NCBI GenBank assembly: GCA_946811695.1
Contig: OX328124.1
Location: 94,891,535-94,955,534, forward strand
Length of the DNA stretch: 64,000 nt
Origin: Gonocerus acuteangulatus
Lineage: Eukaryota > Arthropoda > Insecta > Hemiptera > Coreidae
Reading direction: 5' to 3'
The notes beneath the pieces are model-generated. The model did not search any database. It saw nothing but the letters and a program-made list of their open reading frames with translations, and was not told the origin of the DNA. A program made the translations under genes and the position numbers. How positions within the stretch are numbered: the first letter of the stretch is position 1; every line of letters starts with the position of its first letter. Below are positions 1-12,265 of this stretch, piece after piece.

Positions 1-70
1 TTACTTGTCATGCCTTGTGTTAGGTTTGTTTTCATCTTGTCATAGTATTTTTGCATGCATTTATTTACAG

Positions 71-1204
71 AAAACCTACCTTGAGATAACTATTGATACA
101 AGAGTAGTCCTTTTACTCAATACTGTCCACAATGTTGCCCTACGTGAAGAGGAACGGCAAATGGCAACTGTACTGTTGCGGAGAATCTTCACCCAGGAAT
201 TTGCTGATTTCTACCCTAATGTAAGCCTATTTGTCTGAATTTTATTGACATATTACTGAATAAAAGCGAAATGTTCTTATGTATTTATAAATCTATAATG
301 ACAATTATTTTTATAGCTTCCTCTTGAGGCACAACAAGAGTTGAAGACAAGAGTTTTGTCTTTATTAAATATAGAGCAATCAGACAATCTTAGAAGAAAG
401 TCATGTGAAGTTACTGCTGAACTTGCTCGAAACCTAATTGATGACGATGGCAACAACACATGGCCGGAGTTTTTACAATTCCTTTTCCAGTGTGCTAATT
501 CACCTTCTCCCATTCTTAAGGAATCATCTCTTCGAATGTTTGCGTAAGTTTTACTCTTTATTCTTGCAAAATATTTCATAATGTAGATTTACGAGTACTA
601 TCATTGTTTTATGTTTTCAGTGCTGTCCCAGGAGTGTTTGGAAATCAACAGGTTCTGCACTTAGATTTAATTAAACAAATGCTGCAACAGTCCCTCTCTG
701 ACCCTTCTAGTTATAATGTTTGTATATATTTTATCTGCACGTTTGGTTAATATTACTAGAATTTTTTTAGCTACTTTATTTTCTTCTTGGTTCTTGTTAT
801 TTTGTATACAGGTCCGCATTCAAGCAGTAAAAGCAGTTTGTGCATTTATTATGCTTCATGATAAAGAAGATCCAATCCACAAGCAATTTATGGAACTTCT
901 ACCCTCAGTCATTCAGGTACACGAGCTTAGTTGATTAAACATTTCTTTGCAAACTTTTATTAAATATCCTTGTAATTTTCATCTCAATATTATTATTCTA
1001 TATTCCAGGTGGTTGCTGAGAGTGTTGAGAAAAATGAAGATGACTCACTCTTGAAATGTTTGATAGACCTGGCTGAAAGTGCCCCTAAATTCCTTCGTCC
1101 CCAAACCAATTCTATTATACAAATGTGCCTTAAAGTAAGATAAAGGTTTTGTTTTATCTTAAACAGAAAATTTATTCTATAATTTAACATTTTTAGGACT
1201 GAGT

Positions 1205-1246
<42 letters not shown>

Positions 1247-4200
1247 ATTTTGAAGTCTTCATGAATAGAATGAGTTTATGTAAGAAAGTTGACTTTGTGA
1301 CTCCCTAGAAAGACATTACCCATTTGTAACCTCCTAATACACAACACATCTTTACAAAACGAGAAGTCACTATGTTCAGAATTACTCGAGAATAAGAAAA
1401 ATTCAAATTTCTCTTCTCAATGTCAGGAGGGAGGGAAAAGAAATATTGAAACATAAAGCGGTACTTACGTATTAGCGTCAAAGCAGGTTAAAGAGTCGGG
1501 TCTCAGAGAACTGGATGATCACTGGGTCAGAGAGCTGGATCAAGGAGTCAAATCAGTTTTTGCCAATATGGCGACGGGATTATCAACAATTTGGGTTAAC
1601 TAGAGTTTTGACATAACCTTTTTGCTAGCGAAAACGCGTAGCACTTATATTAATAGCATAATTACTATGCGTTTCCGCTCGCTACGCTCACTCAAGGTTA
1701 TATCGAAACTCTAGTCAATCCAATTCGTTGATAATATAGATCAAGGATGGTTTTTCGTTGGATAATGGACTGGTTTTTGGTTGGAATTTAGCATCGCTTC
1801 GAAACAGTCTCTTTCATCCTTGCTATTCTGTTGTCACCATATATAGACTCACCATAACCATAGAAACTGAAATCGCGTAACAAATAAAAAAACAACAACA
1901 ATTGCGTGGGTAAATAAAGCACAAATGAATTGCATTATTAAGACAAAGGGAACAAGATGGTTACTATAAACACAATAGCCAATGAAATGATAGTGATTGA
2001 CCAATAGAAATGCGTTGAGGCTCCACAACAACACAATAGAAGCATTGTTTTCTCCCTCTTTTTAAACAGCTGATTAAAAAATAAGGAGATATTTTTTTGA
2101 TAATTGTGGAGTTTAAGGGCCTCCTCACCGATTTTTTTTTTATTTAATAATTTTTTTTAAATGTTGCACTATTGACGTATTTTGATGCACTAAACACAAA
2201 TCCGTTTTTAATTTTAATTTTTTTAAGAAATTAAGCAACTTTTTTAAATGGATTTGTGTTTTTTTCGTATCTATCCTTTAGGGTTTTGAAGTGAAATTTG
2301 AATTTCACTTATTCACTTGTAAATTCAACATTGGCATAGTATTGTAGAAATTTGAGAAGATATGGTCGACCGTTCGGAAGTAGGAAGCGTTGATCGTCGG
2401 GGTTTCGGTCAGTGTTCTTATTCAATAAAACACATTTTATTTGCTAAAATGTATGTTTATTGCCGCCAACGTTTCGGCTTGCTATACAAGCCATCTTCAG
2501 GGCTGTAAATTAGAATTTGTAGAAATAAATCAGTATGCCTTTGTAATTAATCAAGACTTTGTTTGGTTCTTCTAAATGTTTTGTCTTTATTTGAAGACTA
2601 TGATTTATGTCTAAGGACCTAAAAACATACTTAAACATGCTGTCAACATTTTATATCAATAGTCACTACTGACTAACTAGCTGGCTAACTCCTTGGACAT
2701 GCTGTCAGACATATTTTTATGGGTGGATTTAATGCATGGAAAGGAATGATATAATTAATTGGGTTTATTCTATCCAATGTATGACAAAACCTTTATTATA
2801 TTTATGTTACTATGATTTTTTTTTTTACATTTATAAAGCCATCTGACTGTTATTATTATTTAAATTATCTTATTATATTATATTTTTTATAATATTTTAT
2901 AAATCTTTTCCTGGATGCTCTCAGGTTCTTTCTAGTAGTGAAATGGAGAACTCGTGGAAGCATTTAGCCCTTGAGACTATTGTAACTCTGTCTGAAACTG
3001 CAGCTCCTATGATGCGGAAGGAGGCTGGTCATTACATCCCTGTCCTTATTCCACTTGTTTTGAATCTTATGACCGATCTTGAAGAGGATCCAGAGTGGAG
3101 TATATCTGATGAAATCATTGAAGACGACAATGACAGGTACGTAGATTTAATTTGAAAATCTTCAATTCAAAAACAGTTTATACATTTTGTTAGAGTAACT
3201 TCAAAAATAAGCATGTATGGTTGTAAACAAATTATAAGTCGATAAGCTATCTGTGAACGTATTTGTAGGAATTTTTCGATTTGTGAACTCATTTCATGTT
3301 TGGAAATTAATTTGAGTTTTTACCTCTTATTTTAGCAATAATGTTGTAGCTGAGTCAGCATTGGACAGACTTGCGTGTGGCCTTGGTGGTAAAACAATTT
3401 TACCTCAGATTATTCAAAACATCCCAAATATGCTGGGCCATGCAGATTGGAGATACAGGTAACTTTAATTCCCATATGTCATTATGACATTTATCAAATA
3501 CAAAATGAGCTTTTATCAAATTTAAAGATGAATTATATTCTTCATTTCAAGACCTTTGTCTTGCGTATGGTCTTCGAAGATACTCTTGTATTTGTCTATC
3601 AATCCACGAAATTTGATTTGTCAATTTGAAGACACTGATATGGTGCACAATATTCTTGTTCGACCAGTACTCATTTTTATATCAACATAACTTAATAATG
3701 ACCTTGGCAGTAGAAGCACCTATAATAAAAAAAAAACAAAAAAAAACATAACTTAATCAATATCTTAAAACAGATTAGTTATCCCAAAACTGCAAGTAAA
3801 GTAGGCCCAACTTATGAAGGGGCCCTCGCTTTACTGGATCTGACTTACTTTACTGAGATAATACTTTTAAATAGTTTTTATTTTATTTTTTTGGCAATTT
3901 TTTTGTATTGGCTTGAACAATTTTTTAACAATTCATAAATGATAAAACAAGCGGGGTTTTTTTAAATGGTCCAAAAAATAGATTTTGTTCAAAAAAGTGG
4001 CAAGGATGTTAATTTATAGGTATTTATAATTCCTTATGTTATGATTAATTATTTATTTTATGCAGGCATGCTGCACTCATGGCTATATCTGCTGTTGGTG
4101 AGGGATGTTACAAACAGATGGAAGGGATGTTGCCCCAAATAATGGATGGTGTTCTGCAGTATCTTAGTGATCCTGTAAGATTTTACTTTAACTCTCTTTA

Positions 4201-6091
4201 TCCATGAAGTATTCTAGCAGTGATATATAATTTAACTTACTTATTTTGAATTCTAGCACCCTCGAGTAAGATATGCTGCCTGTAATGCTATAGGTCAAAT
4301 GTCGACTGATTTTGCTCCAACATTTGAGAAGAAATTCCACAGTAAAGTAATTCCAGGCCTTCTAATGGTTTTAGAAGACAACAACAACCCTAGAGTTCAA
4401 GCTCATGCAGGTGAACATTGAATGTTTAATTACATTTAAGTAAATTAATATTTTTTTCCCTTAACATATGTATTAAGATGTGATTTCCTTTATGGAGAAA
4501 ATCTGCTTATGATGTCAACCAAATGACACAATCTTGAAGTTCTGACAAAAATATCCACATTTCATAGATTATGAAAAAAGCGATCCTCCAAATTTTTATA
4601 TTTTTTGCCCTGCTTTCTGGAAAATTGATAAACATTGATGAAATTTCGTAGACAAAATGTGTGCAAAAAACCGTAGAGCTTACTTTTTTTTTCATTAATA
4701 GGCTTCCACATACAGCATTTTAGATATGTGGGGAATCGGGTACAATTTTTTTGTGCAAAAAAAAAAAAAATTAATGGAAGTGGTTTTCCAATATTTTTTG
4801 AGAAAATAACATGTAGTTTTGGTTCCTGGCATTGGACAAAGCGACTTGAAATTTTTCCACTCGTTAATTTTGGTTGTTATAGAAACGGCATGAATAGAAT
4901 TAAAAAAATAAATTTATTATTGGGCACAGGCTCCTATCTTATCAAAATTTTCCTCTTATTTAATGACACTACTTGTATACTTTAGGCTGCGTAATACACG
5001 TAGGGCTAGATTGTAGTGCGGTGTGGGATAGCCTAGCATCTGGAGTGCCCCGTGTGCTAAATACTTACATCACACAATGTTTCCTCGGAAGATTCCCTCT
5101 TCTCTTGTATTTTGCATTCCACTAGTTCCAGGTGTTTCTCCAACAGAAACATTTTGGGATAAATAATCAGAACCCTCATCGTCATCCAAAGAAAACTCCT
5201 CTTCTCTTTTGCTCACACCTGTCAAAAGTTCTAACAATTCTTGTCCAGAATAAATTTTCTTAGAAATATTTACACAAACAATTGTTCACTTGAAAAGCTT
5301 AAACTATACTAGAGAAATATGCAGAGTAAATTCCAGGTAAAGAGAAACAACAGTTTATATCTGCAGGTAGGCTGAGTAGTTGGAAGCTAAAGTGATAAAA
5401 GTGAAGTCCTATGCCTCCTATCGGCTTTAAAGGACACTTCAGCTTCTACAAACAGCCTACAGGCAATAGTAGAAGGACTGATATAATAGCTCGTAGCAGC
5501 TAAGCGCAAAAGAAGCCAGGCTAATATAATAGTCCGTAGCACCCGGGGCACTGCTCCCTCCGGACTAATGTAATAGTCCGTAGTAACCGGGGCACTGCAA
5601 CCACCGGACTAATATATTAGACCGTAGCAGCCTAAGGGTTAAATACAATTTAGTGTTTTTTAGACTATTGTCAGCAATTTTTCTTAAGAACCATAGCACT
5701 CAATTCATACTTCTTGTTTGCGCTTTTTGTTGTTGCTTAATACAAATCAACAACCAAGAAGGAATACTCCATGAAAGTCAGGTTTACCAGTATGGCTGTT
5801 TTCCTCTCTCTCGTTCCTCCTCCTTAGAAGGGAAAGGGTTTCTCTTTCTCTTCGGACAAACTTCACTTAATTGACTTTTCTCTTGGCAACGTACGTTATT
5901 CTCATATACTATTAAAGTTTTTGTTGTCCTTTTTTAAGAGTTTTTGAAAGTATTATTCGTTTTAATTCTGTTCAGTATATGTGTACTGTGCGCCCCTTTC
6001 TAACGCCTGATATGCAGTAGTTTAGACCGACTACCAAACTATGCTTCCTTAGGAATGCTGTTGGTGGTTTATCCACTAGTGAATTTTCTTT

Positions 6092-6139
<48 letters not shown>

Positions 6140-9100
6140 AGGAATATTGTAAAAATAATAACCCCAGAATTATAGGAATTATTTCATATATCACACTAAT
6201 TGTTTCTATGAATTTATTTTTTCATTCATTTTTATATTTATACTGATATTGATTTAAATTGTTACAGGTGCTGCTTTAGTAAACTTTAGTGAAGATTGCC
6301 CAAAAAATATACTTGTTCAGTATCTTAATGAAATTATGGCAAAATTAGAAGCAATCCTTAGTGCGAAATTTAATGAGGTATATTACAACTAAAGCTAATA
6401 AGTTTATTTATCATTATAAAAGCTTGATGACGGGGCTTCAACATCAGGTTCATATGAATGGTCACCAGCCTCCACTTCAAAAATATATATTAGAGCGTAG
6501 AAGTCTTGCTGTTCTTAAAGGAAACATTGTTTAACACTTTCGCTGCGGGTGTCATTACGAAAGGACACTTGTTATCCTACACGCTTCAGAAGGACACTCC
6601 ATTACTTTTCCCTTTAGATTCAAAAGGCTTGTAAATAGAGGGGATTCACTTTTACAGTTCCAGGTAAAAAAAGTTGCCTTCAGTATTGTTTGGGCTTTCC
6701 AACAGTGTTTTCCGTTTTGAAATCGGCTTACTGGAAGATTTTTTATGAAAAAAAAAATGATACATGAAAAATTCAAACAAAAAATGCACCCGATACTGAG
6801 GTATTCCCAAACAATGACAGCCGCAGTGAAAGTGTTAAGGATAGACCAGCTATTGGTAAAACACTTAGGAAGAGGCATTCCCGTGAAAGGCCTATGAATA
6901 TATTAGGCTCTAATATATAGTATTTTTGAAATAGAGGTTGGCGACCAATCTTTTGAACCTTACTAGTAGTATCAATACAATAGCCACAATACATTGTCAC
7001 ATCCTTTGTATAATTGTAAGTCAAAGCCTCTCCTGGTATTAATATTTATTCTAAATTTCCCTATTTTTTTATATAAGTTTTAAAAGGAAATGTTTTAAAA
7101 TGTGGGAACCTCCCTAAATTTGCCACTGTTTAGTGCCATGTTTAATCAATTATATTATGACATGGATCCCGTCACAATTATTGAAGTTTGTTAATCTTCT
7201 TTAAAATATTTTTCTCATTATTTGGGTCATTTAAACTGTATTTACAAAACTGTTCACTGATATAATAGGAATACGTCGTTTGGAGAATTATTTTATTATG
7301 AAAATGCGAAGAAAGTAGTTGTTTTCCAAAATGCCTGAAAAAAATTGATCTGACCATCACAGTAATGGGAGGTTAAGTTAGGGGTTATTCTAGTGTATTT
7401 TCGAGGACTAATTGAGCTCAAACACAAAAAATATGTTTATTGATAATAATAGGGGTCTCCCGTGATCTAGTGGCTAGCGTCTTAGATTCATAAGCGGGAG
7501 ATGGTGGGTTTGATCCCCACCGGCGACAGGAATTTTCTCATCTCAGGGCTCGCTGAGAAAATTTCTGGCTGCACCCTGGATGTCGGTGATAATGGCCGAG
7601 ATTTGTCGATGCGCCGTTAAAAAAAAAAAAAAAAAAATTGATAATGATAATTTGCTCATATTTACCAAATATTCAAGAACTTAGAAAAGTTCCCAAACCT
7701 TTTTTATTTTCATAATTTTGACTTTTGGTGATTAGTATACATCTATAGAGAGTAAATATGTATCGGTTTGGGTGATAGAGCTCACTGAGAGAGGTGGAAG
7801 GTCTGAAACTAAACATAATATCCTTTGCGAGTTCGCAAAATCTGTGCTTTTACTATTTATTTTTTTTTGCATTGACCTGATTAATCTATAAGCAACATTT
7901 TAATCTTTATTTCATTTCTTAGATGAAGGTTCTAAATTAATTGTAGACCTTAAAATGCATACAGGAATTTTCTAGGGCCAAAAAACAGCGGCTGTCCTAT
8001 TAGGACGGTTTCACTTGATTATGGTACTCCGGGATTGCGCCTGATCCAGGGTCCATCCAAGCAATAATTTTCTACAAAAGTTTAATCCATTGATAAGGAA
8101 ATGACATTGATCTGTTAGCTAACAAATCAATCATAAAATATCGAATGTAGTTCTATGGAAATGGTGTTACCTCTATTTAAATTGAATAGATTTGAGTGTT
8201 TCCTTTTATTATATATTTTAATATAATTGACTATATGTATAAGTGTACCTTATTCTAGCTCATGATTTTGTTGTATACTTTTAGCTAGTTGAAAAGGGAA
8301 CTAAACTTGTTCTGGAACAAGTAGTTACTACAATAGCTTCTGTTGCAGATACTTCTGAGGAACAGTTCGTGGCTTATTATGACAGGTAATTCATTTTTAT
8401 TCTTATATTATTATTGCTTTTATCCTGATCTCAAGTCTAAAATACTTATTGACGTACAAAATTGTGTAACACATACAAAATTCTTGGCTATATTGTAGAA
8501 ATTGCCCTAGTGTTTTGATATTAGTACTCCTGGCTAAAATACTTCTGTATTTCTGAATTTGTATTAATTTATTTTATTGTTATTTTAGGTTAATGCCATG
8601 TTTGAAGTATATTATTCAAAATGCTACTACACCTGAACTAAAGATGTTAAGAGGAAAAACCATTGAATGTGTCAGTCTTATTGGTCTTGCTGTAGGCAAA
8701 GAAAAGGTATAAACCTTAATTTGACATTAATGTACCCTAATGAGTGCACACTTCTTGGTCGTCCTGTTGGTTCCTTCTTGAGAGCAGTTCAAGTCTCTTT
8801 GAAAGATATTAACCCAACATTTTATCGCTTGTTCTGACAAAACGGCATCATGACATCCTAAATTGTAAAAATTTCCAAGAATTTCAAACATTCCCATTTT
8901 TCTTTGTGTATTTAAGTTTTTGGTTTTATAATTATTCAAACAGCTAATAATCTTTGAAGTTATAAGTGTAGGAGCTGTATTTTAACATTAACATTTTCTA
9001 TTTTGAAATGATAGCCTCATATTTTAAATAAATTAACACTTAATGGAAGACTAAGAAACTTACAGAGCAATAAGGGCTGTAGAAGGCTATTTATTTATAA

Positions 9101-12100
9101 CGGTCTGCTTCCTTTCGATCAAAAGAGGCTTTATCCATAATATATAGGGGTCTAGATTACACACCCCCTACTTTCCCCACTTAAACTCATATGACAGATA
9201 TTGTTTCTTTTAGTCTTTATAATTGTTATATAAGAATACTTAGGGGGTGAGGTTTGCTTGGTGATAGAGCACTGTACTAATATGTTGGAGGACCTGAGTT
9301 CAAATCCCGAGCACGCACCAAAGATTTCTTCTATGTATGCGTTCCTGGGTTGGATTTGATCTCCCTAATCGTCTTTTGGCAAACCCAACCGTTAATTAAT
9401 TTATTAATTGGTACTTGCAAAGGGGAAAATCAGGCGGCCTGAGTATATACCACAATATCTCCCTAGTGTGACATATGGGTCATAAATCATATACCTCTAT
9501 AGTATCTGTCGCTCTGGACCCTCGTGGCCTGTTACGACTTACAATTATTCCCAGCTTATAATACAAATCATTTTTTTTATTAATAAGGATTAATGGAGTT
9601 AGTAATACTTTTAAGATAAATCATTTTTCTCTTTCTGCATTGTGCTTATTCTTTTTCTCATTATTATAAGTAACTGATAAATTAAAATTTTCTGGGAAAA
9701 TTAGTTTTCAGCTGATGCTACTGAGATAATGGATCTTCTTTTAAAAACTCATGGTGAAGGAGAGTTGCCAGATGATGATCCTCAGACCTCTTACTTAATA
9801 TCTGCTTGGGCTCGAATATGCAAAATTCTAGGTATTCATTTTTACATTAGAATATTAGTATTCATATTGCGTATGTCGTAATTTTAGCCTCATGAATATT
9901 TCATTTTTCTAGGAAAGGCATTCCAGCAGTATCTTCCGCTTGTTATTGGACCAGTTATGAGGACTGCTTCATTGAAACCTGAAGTTGCATTAATGGACAA
10001 TGAAGATATGGATGAAGTGTCTGGAGATGATGATTGGCAATTTGTTTCCCTAGGAGAACAACAAAATTTTGGAATTAGGACTGCAGGTATCAGATTTATT
10101 TTCCATTGATGTTTAAATTAATTTAGAAAGACAACTCAAAACAATCACCTGTCATAAAAGGTATTCCAATCATAAAAATAAAAAATGGGAGTCCATTGTT
10201 GTCAAGGAAAAGGTTAACAAATTGATAAACAGATTTTATCAGACAATAATCCACTGAATAATTATTAAAAAATTGTTTTCCCAGGCATTGAAGATAAAGC
10301 GTCAGCATGTGACATGCTGGTCTGCTACGCTCGAGAATTGAAAGAAGGGTTTGCAGATTATGCTGAACCAGTTGTCAAGCTTATGGTTCCAATGTTGAAA
10401 TTTTATTTTCATGATGGAGTGAGAACAGCTGCTGCTCAAAGTCTTCCATGTCTTCTCGAATGCGCAAAGTCAAAAGGTAATTATCATTTTCTTTGTCAGT
10501 TACATTTTTCTTTTAGGATAAACATGAATATGTTAACTCTATTAATAGGAGCATTTTCCCCACGTATATTTGGGTACCGACCCTTGGCAAGTTCTCACGC
10601 CTTAACTCTCGGCCAATGGGCCTCTTGCTGTCAATATAAATAGTGTAGAAATGAGCTATCTGGGCTTGTCCAGAACCAGGAACGTTGAGAAGTGAGGAAG
10701 AAATCTTGTTTGGTGTTGCAAAAAGTGACTTATTTTATTTTATAAAAGAATCAGCTGGATCTTAATGCTGTCAAAATGAATATTTTAAAAGCATACACTC
10801 TATTTAAAAAAAAAAAAAAAAAAAAGTATAAAAAGGCCTATTCAAAGACAGATAATTTCCTAATATATTTACTGAAATTCTCATGTTTTTAATTAAAAAG
10901 TAGGCATCTGTTGAAGTAATTGAGTTAATGAACATTTTTTATTTTAGGCTTAGCCTTTATTCAAGGTATGTGGGAGTACATTTGTCCTGAACTTTTGAAA
11001 GCCATTGAGACTGAACCGGAAACTGAAGTTAAACATGAACATATGCGTGCATTTGCCAATGTAAGTAATAAAATAAATATATAAATGTAAGTAATAAATC
11101 TTGTTTATTCTTAATGCCTACCATTAAGAATAGAATGTTTACGTTAATGTAAAATTATTATTATAAAAGATTTTCAACCCAAAATTTGAAGGGGAATATG
11201 CTTCAAAAAATTTGAATTGCTTCTTCATTAAAAAATGAATCAAAAACAAAATTGAATGTTTCAAAAAATAAAACTTTTGCATTGGTTAATATATTTTATA
11301 AAACTTAAATGTGGTTGATTATAAATTGTACCATTTTGATAAACTATTTATTCAAAAAGTGCTATTATGTTTGAAAATAATTTTTGTATCATTTATTGTC
11401 TGCAGTTTTTATAAAATTAAATAAAGCAAACCTTTTTTTGTTTGCTTATATAGTTCATTGGAAACTTAGATTATGAAGATTTTTAGAAATATTATGGATG
11501 TGAATGTGCATTCATTATGACTTCTTTAGATGCCTCAGATAAGATAAAACATTGATCTCTGACATGGATTTAATAAAACTGAACTGTCCTTATTCTCGCT
11601 AGGTCCTATTTTTTTTTTATTATTTTTTTTTTTAACGGCGCATCAACTATTTGGCTATTAGCGCCGACTAGGTCCTATTGATTTTATTTGAGTTAATAAA
11701 CGCGAGATAACTCGTGTTCCATTCTCAGTACCCCTGAAACTCTTCACGAGTTAACTCATGGTGCCATTAGCCCAGTATGTAACTTCTCCAGCCTAGCACT
11801 ATTAACTTTTGATTTTATTTGAGTTAATTGTGCTAGGCTGGAGAAGTTACATACTGGGCAAATGGCACCATGAGTTAACTCGTGAGGAGTTTCAGGGGTA
11901 CTGAGAAAAGAACACGAGTTATCTCGTGTGGAGCGACTGGGGGCCTGCTAGTCGAGCACTAGTTAACTCATTCAGAGCAACGGCAGGGTTAACATTGATT
12001 GTTAATTATTTAAAATTTTAAAGTGTTTATTATCATTATTTTTTACAGTGTATAGAGACCCTTGGTAATGGATGCATGTCTGAAGAATCTCTAAAAGAAC

Positions 12101-12206
12101 TTTTACGTATTCTGGATGCTTTGTTAAAACAGCATTTTGAAAGAGCTGTAGAAAGGTTAGATAAACGAAAAGATGAAGATTACGATGAGGTGATGACTAA
12201 TCTTTT

Positions 12207-12265
<59 letters not shown>

